Of a stretch of DNA of 64,000 nt, positions 50,592-58,008 are shown piece after piece. Each line of letters opens with the position of its first letter. The stretch's first letter is position 1. The notes under the pieces were generated by a model. That model saw nothing but the letters and a program-made list of their open reading frames with translations, had not been told where the DNA came from and made no database searches. Source of the stretch: an uncultured Lachnospiraceae bacterium (lineage in GTDB: Bacteria; Bacillota; Clostridia; Lachnospirales; Lachnospiraceae); contig CAJTQI010000002.1 of NCBI GenBank assembly GCA_910578645.1, forward strand, positions 434,001-498,000, in the 5' to 3' direction. The position numbers and the translations under genes are program-made.

Positions 50592-50690
50592 AGATTCCTC
50601 CGCTTATCCGAGTTTGCCGAAGGCGAATCTCGCAAACGAGCGAAGGTCGCAAACGAGCGAAGGTCGCAAACGAGCGAAGCTCGTTTTTTT
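50592..50690 (+). terminator. Tail repeat with triple 17-bp unit and intact terminator hairpin
   Basis: After the element, TTCCTCCGCTTATCCGAG leads into CGCAAACGAGCGAAGGT repeated three times (50631-50681, last unit slightly changed). The last unit forms CGAGC-GAA-GCTCG plus seven Ts, a compact terminator. The same tail with one unit follows copy D, and with a mismatched stem follows copy B. Confidence 0.7.
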
Positions 50691-50754
50691 ATAGAAAATA
50701 TGTTTTTATTCTGTCATAAGATATTTCTAATTTGGCCCGGATTGTAGTAAAATG

Positions 50755-50783
50755 TTGAATATTCAAAGATGGAAAGGTATAAT
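50755..50783 (+). promoter_or_regulatory. Promoter of the glycerol-1-phosphate dehydrogenase gene
   Basis: TTGAAT (50755-50760), 17 bases, TATAAT (50778-50783). The leader then carries an imperfect AGCCTGCCTG/CAGGAGGCT hairpin. Confidence 0.7.
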
Positions 50784-50875
50784 GAAAAATATCAGGCGAG
50801 CCTGCCTGGAAAATCCGAAGGACAGGAGGCTTACGGCGTCAGGCGCCTGCAAAAAAAGAAGCGAGGGAATTTTAT

Positions 50876-52243
50876 ATGCAAAGCCAATCTATGGAACCAT
50901 ATTTAAACTGTACTTTTGAATGTAGCTGCGGACGGACACATAAGTCATTGTTCGCGCATTATATTTTTGAACCGGGCGCGATTGGGAAGATTCCGGCGCT
51001 TTTGACACAATTAGGATATACGAAGCCATACTTGATTTCCGATACCCATACCCATGAGATTGCAGGAAAACAGGTGGAGGATGTGCTTCACCAAGCGCAA
51101 ATCCGGTTTACGTCTCACGTGCTTACAAGCCCGGAGAACGGGGATTTGGCGGCGGATGAACATGCACTTGGCAGTATTGCCATGGCCAATGATAAAGAGG
51201 CGGATATTCTTATCTCTGTGGGAACCGGGACCATCAATGATTTGGGACGCTATTTCAGCTATATCACTGGCAGACCTTTTATGTTGGTTGCCACAGCGCC
51301 GTCGATGGACGGGCTTGTGAGTGGCGTGGCACCCTTAATTTTTAACAATATGAAGATTACTTTTCCGGCACAGGAGCCCCTTGCGCTTGTCTGTGACCCT
51401 GAAATTATGGCTGCGGCGCCGCTTAAGATGTTGGCGGCAGGCGCGGCGGACATCCTTGGTAAATATAACTGTCTTCTCGACTGGAAGCTTTCCCATATCG
51501 TGAACGGTGAGTATTACTGCGACAAGATTGCGGGTATCATGGGGACGGCGGTGGAGCAGACGATGGAGAGCACGGAAGGATTGGCATCCCATGACAGCAA
51601 GGCAGTAGCCGTTTTGACAGAAGCGTTGGTACTTTCCGGTATTGCCATGGATTTCTCCGGCAATTCACGTCCGGCATCCGGCGCGGAACACCACCAGTCC
51701 CATTACTGGGAGATGCAGTTTCTTTTTGACGGTGTTCCGGCAGTGCTTCATGGCACCAAGGTTGGCATCGGCACTGTGCTGATGTTAGAGCTTTACAATA
51801 TGCTGGCACAGATGGAAAAACCGGATTTTGCCAAAATACGTGAGGAGATTCCTGCGCGTCCTTCTATGGAAGAGTGGGAGAAAGAAATGCGCCGCTGTTA
51901 CCGGAGCGGGGCGGAAGGGATTATCGCGTTGGAGAAGAATGCTAAGAAGAATGACCCTGAGGGTTTGTTGGAGCGTCTTACGGTTATCGAAGAGAGATGG
52001 GATGAAATCCGGACGCTTGCCAAGGAAGCGCCGAAGGCAGCCAGGATATATCATGTGCTCGAAGATATGGGGGCAGCGAAAGTACCAGCGGATGTGGGGA
52101 TTGCCCGGGAATATGTGTACGACAGCGTGCGCTATGGGAAAGAGCTGCGCGACCGTTATACGGTACTGCAGTTGATGTGGGATATCGGTGAACTGGACAG
52201 CGCGGCGAAGAAGCTTGTGGAAAAATATTGCGGGGAAGACTAG
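50876..52243 (+). CDS. araM: sn-glycerol-1-phosphate dehydrogenase (EgsA/AraM type)
   Basis: 455 residues. It reduces dihydroxyacetone phosphate to sn-glycerol-1-phosphate with NAD(P)H, and binds a metal. Signature parts are SVGTGTINDLGRY, the APSMDGLVSGVAP region, AGAADILGKYNCLLDW and the metal-binding GAEHHQSHYWEMQ. Bacteria use such enzymes in AraM-type operons and for archaeal-type lipids. The downstream gene encodes ribulokinase and starts 53 bases after this stop, matching the araM-araB neighbourhood of Bacillus, although araA and araD are absent here. Confidence 0.9.
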   Translation: MQSQSMEPYLNCTFECSCGRTHKSLFAHYIFEPGAIGKIPALLTQLGYTKPYLISDTHTHEIAGKQVEDVLHQAQIRFTSHVLTSPENGDLAADEHALGSIAMANDKEADILISVGTGTINDLGRYFSYITGRPFMLVATAPSMDGLVSGVAPLIFNNMKITFPAQEPLALVCDPEIMAAAPLKMLAAGAADILGKYNCLLDWKLSHIVNGEYYCDKIAGIMGTAVEQTMESTEGLASHDSKAVAVLTEALVLSGIAMDFSGNSRPASGAEHHQSHYWEMQFLFDGVPAVLHGTKVGIGTVLMLELYNMLAQMEKPDFAKIREEIPARPSMEEWEKEMRRCYRSGAEGIIALEKNAKKNDPEGLLERLTVIEERWDEIRTLAKEAPKAARIYHVLEDMGAAKVPADVGIAREYVYDSVRYGKELRDRYTVLQLMWDIGELDSAAKKLVEKYCGED

Positions 52244-52296
52244 TACCATACGCTTTGGAAGCTGCCCAAGTGTGCAGGACGGAACGGGGGATGAAG

Positions 52297-54015
52297 ATGG
52301 AAAAACAAACGGAAAAGGGAGGCAGGGCGATACATAACAATATGGCCATGGATGATGCCTGCTGTGCGCAAGTGGAGAAGTATGTAATCGGGTTGGATTA
52401 TGGGACGCTCTCGGCACGGGCTGTTATAGTGGGTGTGAATGACGGAGAAGTGGTTTCGGAAAGCGTGTACGCGTATCCTCACGGTGTCCTGCGCACCGTA
52501 CCAGGAACGGAAGAAGAACTTCCTTCGGATTATGCACTTCAGGAAATCGACGACTATGTGGAGGCGATGTATGAGACAATCCGCGGAGCCGTTGAGCAAT
52601 CCGGCTGCAAGGCGGAGGACATAATCGGTATAGGCATTGACGCCACTTCTTCCACTTTCCTGCCTTTGACGGAGAGTGGAAAGCCGCTGTGTAAAACGGA
52701 GCGGTTTAAGAGGAATCCCCATGCACAGTTGAAGCTATGGAAGCATCATGGCGCCCAGGCGGAAGCGGAGCGCATAACGGAGCTTGCCAATAGGCGCAAA
52801 GAAAATTTTATGATGCGCTGCGGCGGCAGGGTGAACGCAGAGTGGATGCTCCCGAAGCTTTTGGAGATTGCAGGGAAAGCGCCGGATTTGTATGAAGCCA
52901 CGGATAACTTTATAGAGGTGAGCGACTACCTTGTCTATCTGCTGACAGGGGAAGTGACGCGCTGCATGTGTCACGCCGGGTACAAGCTTCTTTGGAATGA
53001 GGAGGATGGTTATCCCTCTGAGGATTTCATGTGGGCGCTTCATCCGCCTCTTGTTTCATTGAAGGAGAAACTGAAAGGAAGACAGGTGCAGGTGGGGGAA
53101 TGTGCCGGAAAACTGACTCAAGAATCGGCGGACAGGTTAGGGCTGAAAGCGGGAACTGCGGTGGCGGCTTCTTTGATTGACGCCCATGTGGCGGTGCCTT
53201 CTGCGGGAATCGACGGTCCTGACAAGGCGTTGATGATTTTGGGTACCTCTTGCTGTATGATGCTTTGTTCGCAGAAGCTCTCCTATGTACAAGGCATTTC
53301 CGGCTGTGTCAGGAATGCGGTGCTGCCGGGACTTTACGCCTACGAGGCGGGGCAAAGTGCGGTAGGCGACCTTTTTGACTGGTTTGTGTCAAACTGTGTG
53401 CCGGGCGCTTACGAGAAAGAGGCACAGAGACTTGGCGTTTCAATCCATACGTTGTTGAGCGGTAAGGCGTCGCGGCTTGCACCCGGTCAGAGCGGTTTAA
53501 TTGCCTTGGATTGGTGGAACGGTAACCGTTCCTGCCTTGCGGACGCCAAACTTACTGGTATGATATTGGGGCTTACGCTGGGGACGAAGCCGGAGGAGAT
53601 ATACCGTGCACTTTTGGAGGCCACGGCTTTTGGGATGCGCGCTATTTTTGAGGAGTTTGCAAAGGGTGGTATTGTAGCGGAAGAATTGTATGCTTGCGGC
53701 GGTATCGTGCATAAGAACCCTTTTATGATGCAGCTTTACGCTGACATACTGGGGAAAACAATTCTTACCAGTTCCACAGAGCAAGGTTCGGCGTTTGGAG
53801 CCGCGGTCTACGCCTCGGTAGCGGCAGGCGTGGAAGCGGGCGGTTATGCATCAGTCAATGAAGCCGCGCGTTCCATGGGTAAAACCGGGGAGAAGAAGTA
53901 TGAACCGGTTCCCGGAAACGTGGAAGCTTATCACAGGCTTTACAAAGAATACAAATTGCTGCATGACTATTTCGGCACAGGCGGCAACGAAGTCATGCAC
54001 AGGATGAAAGAGTGA
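52297..54015 (+). CDS. araB: Ribulokinase (FGGY family)
   Basis: 572 residues. It phosphorylates L-ribulose with ATP in arabinose breakdown. The FGGY fold shows YVIGLDYGTLSARAVIVGV, GIGIDATSSTFLPL, the middle GTSCCMMLCSQ and EAGQSAVGDLFDWF segments, and the late GLTLGTKPEEIYRALLEATA and ACGGIVHKNPFMMQ. The T/S-A-R in TLSARA is typical of AraB. ATG 52297 follows GGGGG by six bases. A frame from 52228 would overlap the upstream gene and lacks such a site. Other ara genes are not in this window. Confidence 0.9.
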   Translation: MEKQTEKGGRAIHNNMAMDDACCAQVEKYVIGLDYGTLSARAVIVGVNDGEVVSESVYAYPHGVLRTVPGTEEELPSDYALQEIDDYVEAMYETIRGAVEQSGCKAEDIIGIGIDATSSTFLPLTESGKPLCKTERFKRNPHAQLKLWKHHGAQAEAERITELANRRKENFMMRCGGRVNAEWMLPKLLEIAGKAPDLYEATDNFIEVSDYLVYLLTGEVTRCMCHAGYKLLWNEEDGYPSEDFMWALHPPLVSLKEKLKGRQVQVGECAGKLTQESADRLGLKAGTAVAASLIDAHVAVPSAGIDGPDKALMILGTSCCMMLCSQKLSYVQGISGCVRNAVLPGLYAYEAGQSAVGDLFDWFVSNCVPGAYEKEAQRLGVSIHTLLSGKASRLAPGQSGLIALDWWNGNRSCLADAKLTGMILGLTLGTKPEEIYRALLEATAFGMRAIFEEFAKGGIVAEELYACGGIVHKNPFMMQLYADILGKTILTSSTEQGSAFGAAVYASVAAGVEAGGYASVNEAARSMGKTGEKKYEPVPGNVEAYHRLYKEYKLLHDYFGTGGNEVMHRMKE

Positions 54016-54089
54016 CAGAGATTCTTTCGCTTATCCGAGCACGCGAAGTATTCTTCGAATCGTCGCTGCCGGGCAATGATTTTTTATGT

Positions 54090-54407
54090 TATAGGATTAG
54101 AGTGTCAAAAGGTGCATTTTATAAGTTGTGAAGGCAAATTGCACAAAATGTTCCCTTGTGTCCGTCTGCGTCATATGGATTTTCTAAAATATTCCGGGGA
54201 ATTTAAGGAAACGGACGTAACCGCCCTCTATTCACCATCCGGGCGAACATCGGGCTCTTCGGGGCGTCCATGCCCCGAAATTACTGGAGACTTCACGGAA
54301 TATTAAGAAAATCTCATATTCCTGCGAAGGACAACTTCGTGAACATTTTGTGCAATTTGCCAGTGAAATTTTATGATGGCACCTTTTGACACCCTAATCC
54401 ATATAGG
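54090..54407 (+). repeat. TATAGG-flanked hairpin repeat element, copy D
   Basis: It begins TATAGGATTAGAGTGTCAAA and ends with ACCCTAATCC and TATAGG. It is nearly identical to copy C over the arms and the central hairpin. A T-rich stretch (54080-54086) precedes it, again terminator-like. Confidence 0.85.
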
Positions 54408-54472
54408 AAATTCCTCCGCTTATCCGAGTTTGCCGGAGGCAAATCTCGCAAACGAGCGAAGCTCGTTTTTTT
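54408..54472 (+). terminator. Tail repeat with terminator hairpin after copy D
   Basis: TTCCTCCGCTTATCCGAG leads to CGAGC-GAA-GCTCG (54453-54465) and seven Ts. Confidence 0.65.
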
Positions 54473-54540
54473 ATGTTATAGGAAAGTACACCATAACGTG
54501 GTAAGGTTCAAACAAGAATTTGCCGTGCAGATTCTTGCAA

Positions 54541-54566
54541 AGTTGGCCGTCTGGCCAACTTTTTTA
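54541..54566 (+). terminator. Strong terminator before pepD
   Basis: AGTTGGCC/GGCCAACT with a four-base loop is followed by six Ts. Together with the one at 54453 it insulates pepD. Confidence 0.85.
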
Positions 54567-54586
54567 TAAGTATGGCGCAATATGCA

Positions 54587-54592
54587 TATAAT
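54587..54592 (+). promoter_or_regulatory. -10 box for pepD
   Basis: A perfect TATAAT lies about 98 bases before the pepD start; the -35 region is not clear. Confidence 0.4.
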
Positions 54593-54689
54593 ATGGTAAA
54601 ATATATGACAGTGGTGTGAAAAATGCCGCGGGGTGTTAATTCAAAACATCACAGGGACTCAGAATATAAAAAATTTGGAGGGCAGGCAG

Positions 54690-56144
54690 ATGGGTGTATT
54701 GGAAGGGTTGGAACCAAAGAGTGTATTTCGTTTTTTTGAGGAGATTACCAGAATACCTCGTGGCTCCGGTAATGTAAGGCAGATTAGTGATTATCTGAAA
54801 AAATTTGCCGATGACAGAGGGATTATGTGTATACAGGACGAGTTGCTCAATATTATCATGGTCAAAGAGGCAACGTCGGGATATGAGCAGGAGGAACCCT
54901 ATATTTTGCAGGGGCATATGGACATGGTGGCGGTCAAGAAGCCGGGATGCGACATTGATATGACAAAAGAGCCACTGCGGCTTTGCGTGGAGAATAACAG
55001 AATCCATGCGGAAGGGACAAGCCTGGGCGGGGATAACGGTATTGCGGTGGCCTACGCCATGGCATTGATGGATGCGCAAAATATCAGCCACCCGCGTCTG
55101 GAGGTCATCCTGACGGTGAACGAGGAGACCGGTATGGACGGGGCGCAGGGTATTGATTTGTCTATGCTGAAAGGAAAAAGGCTTATCAATCTTGACCAGG
55201 AAGAAGAAGGTGTAATTATCACAAGCTGCGCAGGGGGCGCCAAGGTGGACGTAGACATACCATTGCAGCCGGAAGAGATGACAGACCAGGAAGAATTGCT
55301 GAAAGTAAAAGTCACCGGCTTACAAGGCGGACACTCCGGAATCGAAATCAATAAAGGAAGAGGAAATGCGAACTGCCTGCTTGGGCGGATTGTGTTGAGA
55401 TTGTCAGAGCAGTTTCATGTGCGCCTGGCAGATATGCGGGGCGGTATGGCTGATAATGCCATCCCAAGAGGAGCGGAAGCTTTGGTTTTGGTTGACATAA
55501 ATCACATAGATGAGGCAGTTTCCAGCGTGAGGGAAGAAGAAAGCATCATCAAAGAAGAACTTGGTGACAACGATGCAGGATTTTGCGTAGAATGCAGCGT
55601 ATTGGATTCAGACGGGCAGCGTCCCGTATACTCCGTATCTTCCACCGCACAGGCCCTTGCGTGTCTGCGCAAACTGCCCAACGGTGTGGTTGCCATGAGT
55701 ATGGAACTGGAAGGACTGGTGCAGACTTCTTTAAATCTGGGAATCGTTGTCCTGGAGGGAGACGAACTGAAACTGTCTTATGCAGTGAGAAGCTCCGTGA
55801 ATGAAGAGAAGGATGAGCTTTGCCGTCAGATGAAGGATATTGCGGGCGGACTAGGCGCGTCTGTGGAAGTGAAAAATTCTTATACAGGATGGGCCTACCG
55901 TAAGGATTCGCCGCTGCGGGATATCGTGTCCGTGGTCTATGAAGAGATGTATGGGAAGAAACCGGTCTTGGAGGCCATACATGCGGGAGTGGAATGCGGT
56001 ATTTTGGCGGCTAAGATAGAAGGGCTTGACTGTGTGTCAATCGGGCCGGATATGTCTGACGTGCATACCGTGGAGGAAAGCCTTGACATTGCTTCCGTCA
56101 AAAGGACGTGGGAGTATTTACTGGCTATTCTGGAGCGTAAGTAA
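54690..56144 (+). CDS. pepD: Aminoacyl-histidine dipeptidase (beta-Ala-His dipeptidase)
   Basis: 484 residues, M20 zinc peptidase family. It hydrolyses Xaa-His and other dipeptides. Metal-binding motifs are clear: LQGHMDMV (His and Asp), GTSLGGDNGIAVAYAMAL, the catalytic EETGMDGAQG and QGGHSGIEI dimerisation part, and the late HAGVECGIL and IGPDMSDVHTVEE. ATG 54690 follows GGAGGG; an upstream start at 54633 lacks a site. Cytosolic, monocistronic. Confidence 0.96.
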   Translation: MGVLEGLEPKSVFRFFEEITRIPRGSGNVRQISDYLKKFADDRGIMCIQDELLNIIMVKEATSGYEQEEPYILQGHMDMVAVKKPGCDIDMTKEPLRLCVENNRIHAEGTSLGGDNGIAVAYAMALMDAQNISHPRLEVILTVNEETGMDGAQGIDLSMLKGKRLINLDQEEEGVIITSCAGGAKVDVDIPLQPEEMTDQEELLKVKVTGLQGGHSGIEINKGRGNANCLLGRIVLRLSEQFHVRLADMRGGMADNAIPRGAEALVLVDINHIDEAVSSVREEESIIKEELGDNDAGFCVECSVLDSDGQRPVYSVSSTAQALACLRKLPNGVVAMSMELEGLVQTSLNLGIVVLEGDELKLSYAVRSSVNEEKDELCRQMKDIAGGLGASVEVKNSYTGWAYRKDSPLRDIVSVVYEEMYGKKPVLEAIHAGVECGILAAKIEGLDCVSIGPDMSDVHTVEESLDIASVKRTWEYLLAILERK

Positions 56145-56214
56145 ACACTTTAAAATCCTATTGTACAATTTGTGTCTGTGCTTTGCTTGTCACAAATTTG
56201 TTTAATGCGCCGGT

Positions 56215-56234
56215 TTACCCTCAGTGAACAAGGT
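56215..56234 (-). repeat. Copy of the CCTTTGTTCACTGAGGGTA repeat family
   Basis: TACCCTCAGTGAACAAGG, minus-strand orientation, 22 bases before the thioesterase start. A preceding ATTTGTG...CACAAAT hairpin (56166-56200) lies after pepD. Confidence 0.5.
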
Positions 56235-56255
56235 TGAGACAAAAGAGGCGCTAAA

Positions 56256-56699
56256 ATGGAGAAAAATATGGTAATTTATGAGCATCAGGCGCAGTATTAT
56301 GAGACGGACCAGATGGGAATTATTCATCATTCCAATTATATCAGATGGTTTGAGTCGGCGCGCATATGGTATATGGAGCAGATAGGCGTGAATTACAAAG
56401 ACATGGAAGAGATGGGTATTATCAGCCCTGTGCTCGAGGTAAGCTGTGTTTATAAATCCATGGTACATTTCGGGGACAGGGTGGAGATATATCCAAGGAT
56501 TGAGAAGTATAACGGTGTGAGGCTGGAACTGTCCTATATCATCAAGGATAAGTTGAGCCAGGAAGTCAGGACAATTGGCAGTAGCAAGCATTGTTTCTTG
56601 AACCGTGAAGGGAAGCCGCTCTCCTTAAAAAAGGCGTCGCCTGTGTTTGACGCCGCATTCCGGGAAGCCAAAGAGAGGGGACAGGATGCACAGGATTGA
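56256..56699 (+). CDS. Acyl-CoA thioesterase, 4HBT/YbgC type
   Basis: 147 residues, hotdog fold. QYYETDQMGIIHHSNYIRWF carries the catalytic Asp and the usual Tyr-x-x-Asp pattern of YbgC-type enzymes. It hydrolyses short or branched acyl-CoA esters in the cytoplasm. ATG 56256 is used; ATG 56268 in the same frame is possible, having GGAG six bases upstream. It is not part of a visible lipid operon. Confidence 0.9.
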   Translation: MEKNMVIYEHQAQYYETDQMGIIHHSNYIRWFESARIWYMEQIGVNYKDMEEMGIISPVLEVSCVYKSMVHFGDRVEIYPRIEKYNGVRLELSYIIKDKLSQEVRTIGSSKHCFLNREGKPLSLKKASPVFDAAFREAKERGQDAQD

Positions 56700-56740
56700 G
56701 ACTTTGCACAAAATTATCTTTTATTTACGATAAAATTATC

Positions 56741-56769
56741 TTGACAAATTAAGACATATATAGTAAATT
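56741..56769 (+). promoter_or_regulatory. Promoter of the tRNA-Pro gene
   Basis: TTGACA (56741-56746), 17 bases, then TAAATT (56764-56769). Confidence 0.55.
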
Positions 56770-56829
56770 AATTGTTGTGGATTTTAGTTATAATATAAAT
56801 ATGCTTTTGGTGGAGCGTATTTATACTTT

Positions 56830-56902
56830 CGGGATGTGGCTCAGGTGGTAGAGCGCTACTTTAGGGAAGTAGAGGTCGCAAGTTCAAGTCTTGTCATTCC
56901 GA
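56830..56902 (+). tRNA. tRNA-Pro (anticodon AGG)
   Basis: A full cloverleaf: acceptor CGGGATG/CATTCCG (one G-T pair), D stem GCTC/GAGC with loop AGGTGGTA, anticodon stem CTACT/AGTAG with loop TTAGGGA, T stem GCAAG/CTTGT with loop TTCAAGT, and discriminator A at 56902. Loop positions 34-36 read AGG, so it decodes CCU (proline); G37 is normal for Pro. No CCA is encoded. An A at position 34 is rare in bacterial tRNA-Pro. Confidence 0.93.
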
Positions 56903-56910
56903 TAATGGAG

Positions 56911-56943
56911 AACCTTGGAAGTGTAGTCTTTCAAGGTTTTTCT
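56911..56943 (+). terminator. Terminator after tRNA-Pro
   Basis: AACCTTG/CAAGGTT forms a stem followed by TTTTC. The rest up to 57107 shows no feature. Confidence 0.7.
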
Positions 56944-57107
56944 ATGTCCAAAATATAAGATATGATAGAAGATAACCTGATTTTTATTCAAAAATGTGGA
57001 AGAGTGAATGTTAAGAAAACGGGCGAAAAGGGAAAAGGCAGCAAAGACAAGAAATAGAATCTTCTGCTATATGGGTGGATAAAAAGACAGGTTAAGGAGG
57101 CATTCAC

Positions 57108-57416
57108 ATGATAGATAAAGAAACATTCCATCCCCTCAACTATGTCAAGAAGGAAGAGTATTCCGGCAGTATGGATGGGATGAGGTACATGCTTAAGAAG
57201 GTGAAGCGCGGCGAGGAGGATGTGATTCAGGCGACGATTTGGCCTGAACCTTTAGGCATGCTGCGCACACCGGAGCATTTGAGGGAGTCGGTGTATTTTC
57301 CTCTGACGGCAGAAGGTGTTGAAAAGGCGGCAGACTGGTTGAACGGACAGTATGAAAGCCGCAAGGATTACTGGCTTGAGAAGAAGAAACGCCCATGGAC
57401 GGAGATTGCGTATTGA
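57108..57416 (+). CDS. Conserved protein of unknown function, 102 residues
   Basis: It starts MIDKETFHPLNYVKKEEYSG after AAGGAGG. It is soluble with mixed strand and helix pattern (YFPLTAEGVEKAADWLNGQY, ending RPWTEIAY). I recognise no named family, though the composition and strong ribosome site support a real gene. It is not coupled to a neighbour. Confidence 0.7.
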   Translation: MIDKETFHPLNYVKKEEYSGSMDGMRYMLKKVKRGEEDVIQATIWPEPLGMLRTPEHLRESVYFPLTAEGVEKAADWLNGQYESRKDYWLEKKKRPWTEIAY

Positions 57417-57593
57417 ATGTTGTGAATGCAAAATATTTGTGTGTCCGGTCATTTAAAATTTAAGTTAATATAATGAAATTGGTAATAGTAGTTGCTTTCT
57501 GCTTCGCATTTAGTGTATAATGATTCTGCAAGTTAACATAAAGCTAAGTATAAGGGGAGATTCATGCGAATTTAGTTTTATGGGGGTGGTGTT

Positions 57594-57869
57594 GTGGAAG
57601 CAATTAGTTTTAATGCACTTTTTTTTAATCATGAGATTCCGTTTTGTAAAGTATATAGTGTGGAGAGTAAAGACCAGTTGGAGAAGCTTTTAGTCAGGAA
57701 CCGTATCTCGTTTTTTATTGAATGGCAGGAGAGGCGGCTGTGGCAGAGATTTCTTGGCAGTCCTGGCACGGGGAAGAACGTATTTACAATCCGCATAAAC
57801 GAGGCGGACAGCATGTTAGCCAAAGGCCTTGTGGAAGGTATGGAATATGTGGAAGTAGGAACGGTGTAA
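57594..57869 (+). CDS. Small protein of unknown function, 91 residues
   Basis: GTG 57594 with GGGGGTGG upstream. Sequence MEAISFNALFFNHEIPFCKV, then a helix and a beta-hairpin-like end (FTIRINEADSMLAKGLVEGM). It lies before the Hsp70-like gene on the same strand with 140 bases between. No family recognised. Confidence 0.5.
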   Translation: MEAISFNALFFNHEIPFCKVYSVESKDQLEKLLVRNRISFFIEWQERRLWQRFLGSPGTGKNVFTIRINEADSMLAKGLVEGMEYVEVGTV

Positions 57870-58008
57870 GGGTTTTACATAGGAAGAATATGTGGTATGA
57901 TTGGGCTGTAGCTGATGCGACAGCCTTTTTATAATGATAGGAAGCAGAACCTGTGATATGATGAAAAGGCTGCCTGTTGGCTTTATGTTCTGGTTAGCAG
58001 GAGGGACT

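Noticed and set aside
50631..50681. Three short repeats as a CRISPR array
   Set aside because: The 17-bp units abut without spacers and end in a terminator, and no cas genes are in the window.
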